From Plenodomus lindquistii (Eukaryota > Ascomycota > Dothideomycetes > Pleosporales > Leptosphaeriaceae), in the NCBI GenBank assembly GCA_025504975.1, contig JANUWI010000015.1:1083507-1147506 (forward strand): 64,000 bases of DNA. Direction: 5' to 3'. Below are positions 1 through 12,516 of the stretch, in pieces. Numbering within the stretch: the stretch's first letter is position 1; every line of letters begins with the position of its first letter. Made by a program: the position numbers and the translations under genes. The notes below the pieces were generated by a model that saw nothing but the letters and a program-made list of their open reading frames with translations, did no database searches and was not told the origin of the DNA.

Positions 1-3000
1 ACATGCCCATGCCTTGGGAGAGCAGGCGAGATGTAAAAGTCTTGTACCACACCAACGGGTGTCTGACGCTGGTCAACGAGGTCCCCCGTGTCATTGAACC
101 CGTCTTTCACGCACAATGGGCGGCCATGTGGCTTGCGATGAGGAAGGAGAAGAGCGACCGTCGCCACTTCAAGCGAATGCGCTTTCCACCTTTCGACGAC
201 GAAGAGCCGCCGCTATCGTATTCGGAGAACATCGAAGACGTCGAGCCTCTAGAGCCCATTCAGCTGGAACTGGACGAGGACGAAGATGGCCCTGTGTACG
301 AGTGGTTTTACGAGCATCGCGCGCTTCTCGACACCCCACATGTCAACGGCCCTAGCTATGAGACATGGAACCTCGACCTTCCCCAGATGGCTACATTATA
401 CCGTCTGAGTCGTCAATTACTCAGCGACACTGTAGACAAAAACTACTTCCACATGTTCGAGTTGAACAGCTTCCAGACGGCAAAGGCGCTGAACGTTGCG
501 ATACCGGGAGGACCACGGTTCGAGCCACTCTACAAAGACATCGACCCCAATGATGAGGACTTTGGTGAATTCAACGCCATCGACCGCATCATTTTCCGCT
601 CCCCGATCCGAACCGAATACCGCGTCTCATATCCCTTCCTCTACAACTCCTTGCCACGAAGCGTCAAGCTTTCATGGTATTCTTACCCTCAGACCGTCTA
701 CGTTCGCGCGGAAGACCCCAGTCTGCCCGCATACTACTTCGACCCCATCATCAATCCGATTTCGTCACGAGCTGTTGCGCCAAAGAACATCTCTGTCAGC
801 CACGAGGACCTTGTGTTTGGTCCAGGCAACGATGAAGACGATGAGGACGACTTCGTAATGCCCGAGGAGGTAGAGCCTTTCATGGCAGACGAGGAGCTAT
901 CCACGCCCGAGACAGCATCTGCGATTGCATTGTGGTGGGCACCGCATCCATTTGACAAGCGATCTGGTCGTATGGTGAGGGCACAAGACGTTCCGCTCGT
1001 CAAGCAGTGGTACCTCGAGCACGTACCTGCAGGTCAGCCTGTCAAGGTCCGGGTCTCCTACCAAAAGCTTCTCAAGACATTCGTTTTGAACGAGCTTCAC
1101 AAGAAGCCCCCGCAGGCGCAGAATAAGCAAAACTTGATGCGCACCTTGAAGAGCACCAAGTTCTTCCAGCAGACCAAGATCGATTGGGTTGAAGCGGGTC
1201 TACAGGTCTGCCGACAGGGTTACAATATGCTCAACTTGCTTATCCACCGCAAGAACCTCACATACTTGCATCTCGATTACAACTTCAACCTGAAGCCTGT
1301 CAAGACGCTGACCACCAAGGAGCGAAAGAAGTCGCGATTCGGAAACGCCTTCCATCTCATGCGAGAAATCCTGCGTTTGACCAAGCTCATCGTCGATGCG
1401 CAAGTCCAGTACCGCCTGGGCAACATCGATGCCTTCCAGCTTGCTGACGGTATTCTTTACGCCTTCAATCACGTCGGTCAACTGACTGGTATGTACCGTT
1501 ACAAGTATAAGCTTATGCATCAAATTCGTTCTTGCAAGGACTTGAAGCATTTGATCTACTACCGGTTCAACTCTGGCCCTGTCGGCAAGGGTCCTGGTTG
1601 TGGTTTCTGGGCTCCGGCCTGGAGAGTTTGGTTGTTCTTTATGCGTGGTATCATTCCACTGCTCGAGCGCTGGCTTGGAAACTTGCTATCTCGTCAGTTC
1701 GAGGGTCGTCACAGCAAGGGTGTCGCGAAGACCGTTACGAAACAGCGAGTGGAGTCCCACTTCGATTTGGAGCTTCGAGCTGCTGTCATGAGCGATCTCA
1801 TGGATATGATGCCCGAGGGTATCAAGCAGAACAAGGTCAACACTGTCCTGCAACATCTGTCGGAAGCATGGCGATGCTGGAAAAGTAACATTCCGTGGAA
1901 GGTGCCCGGCCTGCCAGCGCCCATCGAGAACATCATTCTGCGTTATGTGAAGAGCAAGGCAGATTGGTGGATCTCAGTTGCGCATTACAACCGTGAGCGC
2001 ATTCGACGAGGTGCTACTGTGGACAAGACAGTCGCGAAGAAGAACTTGGGTCGATTGACTCGTCTGTGGCTCAAGGCCGAGCAGGAACGCCAACACAACT
2101 ACATGAAGGATGGTCCATACGTCTCCTCCGAAGAAGCTGTTGCCATCTACACAACAATGGTGCACTGGCTCGAAGCCAGGAAGTTCTCGCCGATTCCTTT
2201 CCCCAGTGTATCATACAAGCACGACACCAAGATTCTCATCTTGGCTTTGGAACGGTTGCGGGAAGCGTACTCTGTCAAGGGACGTCTCAATCAGAGTCAG
2301 CGTGAGGAGCTGGCTTTGATCGAGCAAGCCTACGATTCGCCTGGTACAACATTGGCCCGCATCAAGCGGTTCTTGCTCACGCAGCGTGCTTTCAAGGAAG
2401 TCGGCATTGACATGAATGACAACTACAGCAACATCAACCCTGTGTACGACATCGAGCCTATGGAGAAGATCACCGATGCTTACCTTGATCAATACCTCTG
2501 GTACCAGGCTGATCAGCGCCATTTGTTCCCTGCCTGGATCAAGCCCTCCGACTCCGAGGTTCCTCCCCTGCTCACCTACAAGTGGGCGCAGGGCATCAAC
2601 AACCTTGACAAGGTCTGGGAGTCTGACAATGGCGAGTGTAACGTCATGATCGAGACTCAGCTGTCAAAGGTGTACGAGAAGATTGATCTCACCATGCTCA
2701 ACCGCCTGCTGCGACTCATCATGGACCACAATTTGGCGGATTACATCACTGCCAAGAACAACGTCCAGCTCAACTACAAGGACATGAACCACGTCAACGC
2801 ATATGGTATGATTCGTGGTCTGCAATTCTCCGGTTTCGTTTTCCAGTTCTACGGCCTGGTTCTCGATATCCTGCTGCTCGGTTTGCAGCGAGCGAATGAA
2901 ATTGCTGGTGCGCCTGAGAGCCCCAACGATTTCCTGCAATTCAAGGACAAAGAGACTGAAGTTCGCCACCCGATCCGTCTGTATACGCGTTACATCGATC

Positions 3001-6000
3001 GCATCTGGGTGTTCTTCAGGTTCACGGCTGATGAGTCGCGTGATCTGATCCAGAGGTTCCTCACCGAGAACCCCGATCCCAACTTCGAGAACGTCATCGG
3101 ATACAAGAACAAGAAGTGCTGGCCTCGCGACTCAAGGATGCGATTGATGCGCCATGATGTCAATCTCGGTCGTGCGGTGTTCTGGGATTTGAAGAACCGT
3201 CTGCCCCGTTCAGTAACGACAATCGAATGGGATGACACCTTCGCCAGTGTTTACAGTCGCGACAACCCCAACTTACTCTTCTCGATGAACGGATTCGAGG
3301 TGCGCATCTTGCCCAAGATGCGTAACCTGACCGGCGAATTCCCCGTCAAGGACAGTGTCTGGTCTCTTGTCGACAACTCTACCAAGGAGCGAACTGCGGA
3401 TGCGTTCTTGCAAGTAACTGAGGAGGACATCCAGAAGTTCAACAACCGCATTCGGCAGATTCTCATGTCTTCTGGATCTACTACGTTCACGAAGATTGCC
3501 AACAAGTGGAACACCACACTCATTGCGCTGTTCACATACTACCGTGAGGCGGCCGTCTCCACTGTCAACCTGCTCGACACCATCGTCAAGTGTGAGACCA
3601 AGATTCAAACTCGTGTCAAGATTGGTCTCAACTCCAAAATGCCGTCGCGTTTCCCTCCTGCCGTGTTCTACACACCCAAGGAACTTGGTGGTCTTGGCAT
3701 GATTTCCGGATCGCACATCCTCATCCCGACCAGCGACAAGCGATGGTCCAAGCAAACCGACACGGGCGTTACCCACTACCGCGCCGGTATGTCTCATGAC
3801 GAAGAGACGCTCATCCCCAACATCTTCCGCTACATCATTCCGTGGGAGTCCGAGTTCGTCGACTCCCAACGCGTATGGATGGAGTACTCACAAAAGCGAC
3901 AAGAAGCCCAACAACAGAATCGCCGACTCACCCTCGAGGATCTGGAAGACAGCTGGGACCGCGGTCTCCCGCGTATCAACACGCTTTTCCAAAAGGATCG
4001 TAGCACACTCAGTTTCGACAAGGGCTTCCGTGCCCGCACTGAGTTTAAGATTTACCAGCACATGAAGAGCAATCCGTTCTGGTGGACGAGCCAGCGCCAT
4101 GATGGTAAACTTTGGAATTTGAACGCATACCGGACAGATGTGATACAGGCGTTGGGTGGTGTGGAGACGATTCTTGAACATACACTGTTCAAAGCAACGG
4201 CATTCCCATCCTGGGAGGGTCTCTTTTGGGAAAAAGCAAGCGGTAAGAGCCCTGTTAAAGCCAGCATGGTCATTTATTGCGCCCCGGGACGTCTCTGTTT
4301 TGGTGTTGAGGCCCTCTGGGTCACTCACCAAGATTTTGACTTTACCCCCTTTTGTGCTGTGGCCTTCACAGTCACGCATTACAGCCCCTTTTCTGCTCAT
4401 TACCACATTGTAATCGCCTCGGGTCAATGCTAACAAAATCACAGGTTTCGAAGAATCCATGAAGTTCAAGAAACTCACCAACGCCCAACGTTCCGGTCTC
4501 AACCAAATCCCCAACCGTCGTTTCACTCTATGGTGGTCGCCAACAATCAACCGTGCCAACGTCTACGTCGGTTTCCAAGTCCAGCTTGATTTGACTGGTA
4601 TCTTCTTGCACGGAAAGATCCCGACACTGAAGATCTCACTCATCCAGATCTTCCGTGCCCATTTGTGGCAGAAAATCCACGAGTCCGTCGTCATGGATCT
4701 GTGCCAGGTGTTCGATCAGGAGCTTGAGGCCCTTGGTATCGAAACTGTACAGAAAGAGACGATCCATCCCCGAAAGTCATACAAGATGAACAGTTCTTGT
4801 GCTGATATCCTGCTTTTCGCCAGCCACAAGTGGAGTGTCTCGCCGCCTTCCATGCTTTACGACACCAAGGACACCATGAGCGCCACAACAACCAACAAGT
4901 TCTGGGTTGATGTGCAACTGCGTTATGGTGATTACGATTCGCACGACATTGAGCGTTACGTGCGTGCCAAGTACCTGGATTACACTCAAGACAGTATGAG
5001 CATCTACCCCTCTGCAACTGGTCTTATGATCGGTATCGATCTGGCATACAACCTGTACTCTGCCTACGGACAGTACTTCCCTGGCCTGAAGCAGCTCGTA
5101 CAGCAGGCCATGGCGAAGGTCATGAAGGCCAACCCTGCCCTGTACGTTCTTCGTGAGCGTATCAGGAAGGGTCTCCAGCTGTATGCATCTGAGAGTTCGC
5201 AAGAGTTCCTCAACTCCCAGAACTACTCCGAGCTCTTCAGCAACCAGATTCAGCTGTTCATCGACGACACCAACGTGTACCGTGTAACGATCCACAAGAC
5301 CTTTGAGGGTAACTTGACGACCAAACCTATCAACGGTGCCATCTTCATCTTCAACCCTCGTACTGGACAGCTCTTCCTCAAGATCATTCATACAAGTGTC
5401 TGGGCTGGTCAGAAGCGTCTTGGTCAGTTGGCCAAGTGGAAGACTGCGGAAGAAGTCGCTGCGCTGATTCGATCTCTGCCTGTGGAAGAGCAGCCCAAGC
5501 AGCTGATCGTCACTCGCAAGGGTCTCTTGGATCCTCTCGAAGTGCACTTGCTCGACTTCCCCAACATTTCGATTCGCGCGTCGGAATTGCAACTGCCTTT
5601 CCAGGCCGCAATGAAGGTCGAGAAGCTTGGAGACATGATTCTTCGAGCGACTGGTCCTCAGATGGTGCTCTTCAACTTGTACGATGAGTGGCTGAAGACG
5701 ATCTCGTCTTATACTGCCTTTTCGCGATTGATCTTGATCTTGCGCGCGTTACACGTAAACCAAGACAAGACCAAACTACTATTGCGCCCTGACAAGACTG
5801 TCATCACACAAGAACATCACATCTGGCCGACGCTGGCAGACGAAGACTGGATCAAGGTCGAAGTGCAATTACGAGATCTCATCTTGAACGACTACGGCAA
5901 GAAGAACAACGTCAACACCTCGTCGCTCACGAGCAGTGAAGTGCGTGACATCATCCTGGGTATGGAAATCTCCGCACCCTCGATGCAGCGTCAACAAGCC

Positions 6001-6933
6001 GCCGAGATCGACAAACAACAGGAGGAGCAAGCGCAACTGACCGCAGTTACTACCAAGACTCAGAACGTCCACGGTGAGGAGATGGTGGTCACCACGACAT
6101 CGCAGTACGAGCAAGCATCGTTCGCTTCAAAGACGGAATGGCGTACAAGAGCTGTAGCCACTTCCAACCTCCGCACTCGCGCAAACAACATCTATATCAA
6201 TTCAGAAGATGTCAAGGAAGAAGGCCACTTCACCTATGTAATGCCCAAGAACGTTCTCAAGCGCTTCATCACAATCGCCGACCTCCGCGTCCAAGTAGCA
6301 GGTTACCTCTATGGCAAGTCTCCCGCCGACAACGACCAAGTCAAGGAAATCAGCACCATTGTCATGATTCCCCAAGTCGGCAACACGCGCGATGTCCAGC
6401 TTCCCAAGCAACTCCCTGAACACGAATATCTCCACGACCTCGAGCCTCTGGGTATCATTCACACCGTCAGCGGCAACGAGCCTCCCTACATGCAAGCCAG
6501 CGACGTCACCCAGCACGCACGCCTTATGAACGCCCACGCCTCGTGGGACAAGAAGACCGTCTCAATGACCGTCTCGTTCACCCCCGGTTCCGTCTCGCTC
6601 GCCGCCTGGGCCCTCACTCCCAACGGCTACAAATGGGGCGCCGACAATAAGGACACCATGTCTGACAACCCCTCTGGCTTCTCCACCAGCTTCGGCGAGA
6701 AATGCCAACTGCTGCTGTCAGACAAGATTCGGGGATACTTCCTTGTTCCCGAGAATGGCATTTGGAATTACTCATTCATGGGCAGTGCGTTTGGCAATGT
6801 GGAGAAGAAGCCTGTTCGGGTGCGGTTGGATACGCCCAGTCGCTTCTACGATTCGGTGCATCGGCCATTGCATTTCAGCAATTTTGCGGAGTTGGAGGAT
6901 GTCTTTGTGGATAGGGAGAATCAGTTTGAGTAG
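1..6933 (+). CDS. prp8: Pre-mRNA-processing-splicing factor 8 (5'-partial)
   Basis: Central scaffold of the U5 snRNP and the spliceosome active site in the nucleus. The reading frame enters from the left edge; about 93 N-terminal residues are missing compared with the usual ~2,335. Exon 1 runs to 4242 and exon 2 from 4445 to 6933, giving about 2,242 visible residues. The intron 4243-4444 (202 nt, GTAAGAG...CACAG, branch GCTAAC) splits the Gly codon in the conserved WEKASG/FEESMKF stretch. Near-universal blocks are visible: RRHFKRMRFPPFDDEEPP near the start, the RT-like and endonuclease-like core, and the C-terminal Jab1/MPN domain (MPKNVLKRFITIADLR, then HDLEPLGIIHT). No intein interrupts the protein, although Prp8 is a frequent fungal intein host. 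The intron is the longest in the window and is open in the exon 1 frame for about 60 codons. Identification is certain. Confidence 0.98.
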
Positions 6934-7351
6934 GTTATGCAGTCCAGCCTTGGGGAAGGGCTCATGGAATGAGTGAATGGGAAGGGTGTGCGGGCGAAGA
7001 GGGATGGCATTGGGAAGGGTTTGTACATGATTCAGGCGTTGAGGTTGGCGTTTTGCATCCATTGCCTTGCATCACTTTGGTGCCGGAGATGAGACTTGGC
7101 AGCCTATGATGAGAAAATATGTACAGTGTAGTATAATCTTTGTAACAGCGAATCTTGAGATGTCTTCATACTGATGCACTTGTGTCGTTCCTCGATGCTG
7201 CTCCCTTGATGATCAGATGGGCGCGAAGTCCATTGTCTCAGACACATTCCATTCCCTTTATTCACATATTGCACGTCCTCCCACATCCTCAGCAGGCTCT
7301 TGCTCTATAGCTAGAGCTTCCGACAGCAGCATGATGCACTCCGACTGTGTC
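6934..7351. other. Convergent 3' region of prp8 and the next gene
   Basis: This stretch should hold the 3' UTRs of prp8 (plus strand) and of the small minus-strand gene ending at 7352. Only short chance frames occur in it. I see no further gene. Confidence 0.6.
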
Positions 7352-7942
7352 TCATCGGAATGCAATCTCCTTGCCCTTCTGCATCCGCTCCCGCACCTTG
7401 GGATCCAGCAGCGGCGAAGGCGTGAGCACAGGATTAAACGTCGTCACTACAACAGTCATCTATCAGTCTCCCTCTCTTGCAAACCACCTTCCGTGAACCA
7501 CACACCTTTACTCTTCCTCGCCGCAACACTAAATACCATATCGCCCGCAGCCACCTTGGCAGATTGCGTGGAAGACGATGACGTCATGGCCTTTGATGGA
7601 GGTTTGAGCGGGCGCTTGCCGACCGCGTCGTCTCGCATCTCTGATGCTGTGCAGCGAGGATATGCAGGTGCTGTAGACGTACTGCTGATCAAGGGGAGGT
7701 GGTCGGTTGGATGGGTGGGATGGTGTTGGCGCAAGTTTTGCCCCGCACTGTCCTTTGGTGTGAACGCACGATTGGACGGGTCGGCATCGGTAACAGTGAG
7801 GTTGACTGTTGGGAGATGTAAGGGTGACTGCATGGAGAGGGGTTGCTTATCTTGCATATGTATAGTCCATGGAATTTGACGACTTACAGTATAAGTCAGC
7901 TGTAGCATCGTGGTGTTTTTGCCGTCCTGCGATGTTCTTCAT
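7352..7942 (-). CDS. Small conserved-looking protein, 149 aa, function unknown
   Basis: Three exons on the minus strand: 7942-7888, 7805-7506 and 7446-7352. The introns are 7887-7806 (GTAAGT...CAACAG) and 7505-7447 (GTGTGT...TTGTAG, 59 nt). The spliced frame is exactly 450 nt, with ATG at 7942 and TGA at 7354-7352. The protein is hydrophilic and rich in Ser/Thr/Pro, with a low-complexity middle. It ends in a compact segment (VAARKSKVTTFNPVLTPS, then LLDPKVRERMQKGKEIAFR) that looks more constrained than the rest. No known domain is recognised. The ATG choice is forced by the splice phase but puts the start only 38 bp from the start of the P450 gene on the other strand. The exon 2/3 join is better supported than exon 1. 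Confidence 0.55.
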
Positions 7943-7980
7943 TTTTTGTGTTCAACTTGTACATCCAATACACCAGAGAA

Positions 7981-9772
7981 ATGATTGCTTCACAACTAGC
8001 ACATTTGGAGACGTTAGACTTTGTGATTTACACGTTCATCGCTTTGGCAATCTATGTCAGTCATTACCACCGCGCAAAAAGACATATTCGCTCATCATCC
8101 CACAGCTCATCGCGACATGCCTCTACCGCATCTTCTTCCACCCTCTCTCCAAATATCCCGGCCCCATATCCTACAAGCTTAGTGGCTGGCCCCTCCTATA
8201 TCAAGCCTACCGCGGCGATCGCCACATCTGGCACCTTAAAGACCACGAGAATTACGGCAAACACTGCCCAAAGCTACTCCTCACAAGCAACCAGCCAAGC
8301 TAACACACACAAGGCCCCATCGTCCGCATAGCACCCAACACTCTCTCCTTCAACACTGCCTCAGCCCTACACACCATCTACGGACCCCGCACCGCCAACG
8401 TGAAAAAAGGCCAATGGTACAAGACCTTTGACATTGCCGCTGGAACATACAGTTCCTTCACTGAAACGGACCGCGAAAAACACGCTATCAAGCGAAGGTG
8501 GATGAGTCCTGCTTTTTCAGCCGAGTCTCTGCGAGCAAACGAACCATTTGTTATTAGTGCCATTGAGAAATTCTGTGAGACGATCAGACCGGAGGGGGAG
8601 GGGTGGGGAGAAAAGTGGAATATGGCGGAGATGAGCACGTATCTTGGGTTCGATATCATGGGTGTGTTGGTGTTTGGGTGTGAGTTTGGGAGTGTGCAGG
8701 GTGGGGAGAAGGAGAGGGAGATGGCGGAGTCGGTGTTACCGGCTAGTATGTTGATGTATTGGGTATGCTCTTTGGTTTCGATCGTCGTGGAAAACCGCTG
8801 ATGACTGGCAGATATCATACCTGCCACCAGCTTTCTTAGTTCGTCCGTTGCTCAGGACGAGGCTATTTGAGATGCTTGGAGGAAAGTCAGTCGCAGACAA
8901 CAATCGGTTGATTGACTATGCAAGCAGTCAAGTGCAATCCCGTTACGCGGATGTAGAGAAGAAGGGCGACGATCGAATCGACTTCCTATCTCATTTAGTG
9001 GGTACAGAAGATAAGAAGACAGGCTGGCGACCGACCCTCGCAGATTTAGGGACTGAAGGCTTGAACATGATGAATGCTGGCGCCGATCCATATAGCAGCA
9101 TCCTCGCGGCGGCATTCTTCTACCTTCTGCACAACCCGAATACACTCGCAAAGGCAACAAAAGAAGTCCGGTGCGTGTCTTCGCTCCATCTGTAATGAAT
9201 AGTACTGACCGTTCCTTAGCTCGACATTTCCATCGCCATCATCCATCGTCAATGGCCCTGATCTAAACTCATGTGAATATCTCTACGCCTGCATCGAAGA
9301 AACCCTGCGTCTCGCCGCCCCAGTCCCGAGCCATCTTCCGCGCGTCGTCCTCGAAGGCGGCATGCAAATAGATGACACATTCGTCCCTGCCGATACCGTG
9401 GTCGGCGTACCCATGTACGCCATCCATCATGATCCCACTCACTTCCCGTCGCCATTCACATTTGATCCCGAGCGCTGGATAGAGTCTCCTTCCAACCCAG
9501 CAGAGAAGATTGCAGTCGCGCGCAAGGCGTTCAACCCATTTAGCATTGGGACAAGGGCGTGTAGTGGGAAGAATTTGGCCTACATGCAATTGAAGCTTAC
9601 ATTGGCACGTTTACTCTGGAGGTTCGACTTCAGGCTCGCAGAGGGTGATGAATCGAGGGGTGGTGGTGCGGAGGGTATGGGAGTGGGCAGGCAGAGGCAG
9701 GGGGAGTACCAGCTGTGGGATGCGTTGGGTTTCGGGAGAGATGGACCTGTCGTGGAACTAAGAGCTGGGTAG
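7981..9772 (+). CDS. Cytochrome P450 monooxygenase, 528 aa
   Basis: Membrane-anchored haem-thiolate monooxygenase, expected on the ER face; substrate unknown. Five exons: 7981-8055, 8106-8256, 8314-8762, 8812-9170 and 9220-9772. The second intron (8257-8313) uses a GC-AG pair (G/GCAAAC, branch GCTAAC). It is required to restore the conserved HENYGPIVRIAPN stretch. An N-terminal hydrophobic helix spans about residues 12-36, followed by FHPLSKYPGP. The I-helix has AGADPYSS at about 314-321, a variant of the usual A/G-G-x-D/E-T-T/S. The ExxR motif is E372-R375, then FDPERW, and the haem loop is FSIGTRACSG with the Cys ligand at about 459. The layout resembles fungal benzoate-4-hydroxylase-like or secondary-metabolism P450s. 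No biosynthetic cluster surrounds it, so substrate and CYP family stay open. Confidence 0.93.
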
Positions 9773-10126
9773 CATGATCAGACGAAAGCGCTGGGTACAT
9801 GGTACTTGAATCCAGCGCAGGGAACTACTCTGGGATTGCGACGTCTTGATTTAAGAGAATACTTGAAATGTACATACAATTAGGCTGCGTAGCTACTTTT
9901 ATACAGGAGTACATATACGAGCGGAAGGCGATGCATGGTGATGGATATGTTGTGAAACAGCACATAGCTCCATGCTACCCAGGATTCCCACCGTTTGCCT
10001 TTCCGTATGATATCGAGATGAAATGGATCCGCAAGCACTATCGTGGCGAGCGTCTCTAAGATTTATGTTCCCGCTCAACGTTGGTCATGAAATGCTCTTT
10101 GAGCAGACACTTGAAATCGGCTTAGT
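9773..10126. other. Convergent intergenic region, no gene seen
   Basis: Lies between the stop of the P450 gene (plus) and the stop of the 2EXR-like gene (minus). It probably holds both 3' UTRs. A 63-codon frame at 9868-10059 has no splice or family support. Confidence 0.5.
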
Positions 10127-11286
10127 TCACGGAACCAAGTCTCTCCATGGACGTATGTGAACCTGATTGTACGTTTGTTGGAGGTCAGCGCCTGGCCGCG
10201 TGCGCATGAACTCAGCAGTACTTTCCCCGAGAACGAAGGCGTTGATACCATCAGGCATATCGATCATTCCCATTTGCTTCAGGAAAGTAACACCGCTCTT
10301 CCACATGTCTTTGACGTCAAGTTTTGGTGCATGGGAGCCGTAATGGTGGAACAAGATGTAAATGGTCACTGCCGGGGTGTCAATCTCGAAAGTGAACTGG
10401 ACTTTCATGTGGTGAAGTTGCTCATTAGCGCGTATTTGCTGAAGCCATGCTTCATTTCGATGTGCGAGAAATGCGTTGAGTTCCTCGAGGTAGCTGTAAT
10501 GCTCGTGCAATGTCTCGATTGCTGCCATGTAAGCAGCCTCGTGATCGCAAAACTCTTCGCAGCCGCAGTATAAGCTGTGTCCGCATTGAGGGCACTCTTG
10601 ATTCGGCAAATCGGACTCAACCAGCCTGTGGCATACAAACCGAATTGTGAGAGTCGGACAGCAGGCAATGAGGTCAAGCAGGATGCCAATATCGAACTGT
10701 GCATACTCCGTTCCACGTGAGCTATGATCCCAAGAGATGCATAGAAACCGCGGCGCATTCTGGTATTGAGCTCGATCGTGGTAGTATATGTGCATGAACG
10801 GATGAAGATCCTTGAACATGATACGTACGCTGGAGTCGCGCAACCATAGTGGTCGGTATTCGCAGCGAATCTGCTGGCAAACTTGCGTCAAGGCGAAGTA
10901 TTGGCGGCCCGTATGACCCCTGGGAGTCGCTCGTGCTGACTTGCCCTTCGTTAGTAATGGCGACTCCTCGTCCCAGGGCAGCTCTGTGCAGAAAGTGTAG
11001 ATGTTGTTTCGAATTTCTGGAACTGTGTAAGTACTGAGGTTTGTTATGAGGGACCTCGCACTGACTCACCCGCGGGTAAAGTGAGTATCGTGGAGTGTGT
11101 GTTCTGGGACAGGGCCTTCTCTCGCCTCGCTTCAGCGTCTTCCTTAGCAACATCGCTGACGTTGCTGCGCTTGGAGGTCGCTTTGCTGAGTGACCGCTCA
11201 CGCTTGCGTTTGGCCGCTGCGCGACTTCAAACGCGTCAGAAGCATGTTCACAGTGTGTTGGAAAGAACTTACGTTGTTGGGGCCAT
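10127..11286 (-). CDS. 2EXR/F-box-like domain protein, 354 aa
   Basis: Three exons on the minus strand: 11286-11273, 11224-11070 and 11022-10127. The introns are 48 and 47 nt with GTAAGT and GTGAGT donors, and the model is in frame throughout. The N-terminus is a basic, probably nuclear-localising tail (about residues 1-45, with AAAKRKRERS). It is followed by the pattern typical of the large 2EXR/F-box-like family of plant-associated fungi: LPAVPEIRNNIYTF, then ALTQVCQQIRCEYRPLW. The middle has a Cys-rich stretch (ECPQCGHSLYCGCEEFC) that could bind a metal, an unusual addition. Such proteins are usually annotated as hypothetical. A role as a ubiquitin-ligase adaptor is only a guess from the F-box-like helix. 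Confidence 0.8.
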
Positions 11287-12516
11287 GTTGTTGCGTGCTC
11301 AAGGAACCAGACGCACGAAGCCGTTCGGCTGCAGTGTGACGAAGCAACTGGGTGAGTCTGTGGTTGAAGAGAATCGGAGGAGACGCGGGAGTCGGTAGCT
11401 GGAGGTGCAGAAGTGGAAAGAACCTTGGAAGTACCTAGATGCGCCCACGTGACTTTATGAACGCCAGTGGATCAAGCAGCAATTACGACCTCAACGACAC
11501 CAGGTCGCAACTTAGTGTTGACTGCCTACCTGCGAGGTCTTACGCACTGATATGATCAAGACCGCCGAGGAGCTTGGCGCAAGCAAGACGTGCCGCAGCC
11601 AGCCCCTCTGAGTAAAGACCCTCTTTGACAGCCGTGAAGCTTTTGCTGATCCTGTCCACGATAGAAAATTCGTGTCATCTTACGTTGAGTCCGATAAGCC
11701 TGATGCAAGTGTTGGACTGCTCGACGGTGGGTCCACTCACGCGAAGCCTCGCAGCGACTTGCGCTACAACCCAGGGATCGGATCGAATCCGCTGCTTCGT
11801 CCCGACATGGCCCAGCTCGCAGTCACGGTAAAAAATTGACGGTATTCGTTTGGGTCCTCGTAGCGATATGAGCAACAACTAGTACCGTTTTGGCGACAGC
11901 ACACCACGCACAATGGCACTCTACCCTCAGAGTAGGTTCAGCTTCAGCGGCCCGAATATCATCCAGAACTTTCACGCGTACTAACCATGGTCTCTCGCAG
12001 CGTCACATCCCCGTATGTCCCAATATCCCTGACTGCGGTCATACAGTTCCTGAGATTTGACTAGCAATTCCGTGTTTTGTGGTGATTGTGTGGGATGTTC
12101 GGGCCTCAGGAGGGTTGCTCAGGAGCTTGCAGGATTTCCTCTGAACTTACGAAGCGTCGTGAAAGATAGCTAGGATAGTAGACGCTCTGCATAGATAGCC
12201 TATATGGTCAACTTCCAAAGTAGCCCAAACAGATTTACACGAGTTTGAGTGTGGTACCCCCCTTCACCTCCCTCTGCCAGTGACTGCCATCGAAACGCGA
12301 GCCCTTGCGACGTGACGCCGTCCTTTTCTGAAGAACTGACTCACTCTTGCAATTCCCGTTTGTCTCTGCGCGCGCACATAAGATTTCACAGACAAACGCT
12401 CGACATAAAAGACTTTCTCACCACCGACTTCCCACAACATCACGACACCCCACAACACTCACGACACCCCCACCCCCAACTCTTCACAACCAGACTCTTC
12501 ATCGAGAAAGACCAAC
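11287..12516. other. Intergenic region with one doubtful microgene
   Basis: Divergent promoter space between the 2EXR-like gene and the Q/G-rich protein gene. Only short frames occur. The one suggestive item is the possible three-exon microgene at 11913-12144, listed separately. Confidence 0.5.
11913..12144 (+). CDS. Possible spliced microprotein, 36 aa
   Basis: A candidate built from splice signals rather than homology. ATG at 11913; exons 11913-11931, 12001-12012 and 12065-12144. The first intron (69 nt) has a GTAGGT donor, a near-perfect GTACTAAC branch site and a TCGCAG acceptor. The second (52 nt) runs GTATGT...GACTAG. The joined frame of 111 nt ends at TGA 12142-12144 and encodes a peptide starting MALYPQTSHPP with a hydrophobic centre (PCFVVIVW). 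The branch site of intron 1 is strong, which argues for a real transcript. The coding interpretation is weak, and it may equally be a non-coding spliced RNA. Confidence 0.25.

Noticed and set aside
3273..3869. 198-codon minus-strand frame inside prp8
   Set aside because: Antisense shadow of a strongly conserved prp8 exon.
4243..4444. Possible Prp8 intein or in-frame insertion
   Set aside because: The segment has GT-AG ends and a CTAAC branch point, contains a stop in frame and has no intein motifs; it is a spliceosomal intron.
3888..4559. 223-codon minus-strand frame covering the prp8 intron
   Set aside because: Shadow frame. The unusually long intron was considered as a host for a nested gene, but nothing supports one.
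7217..7879. 220-codon plus-strand frame
   Set aside because: Overlaps the spliced minus-strand gene, whose three exons join in frame; the plus-strand frame has no family support.
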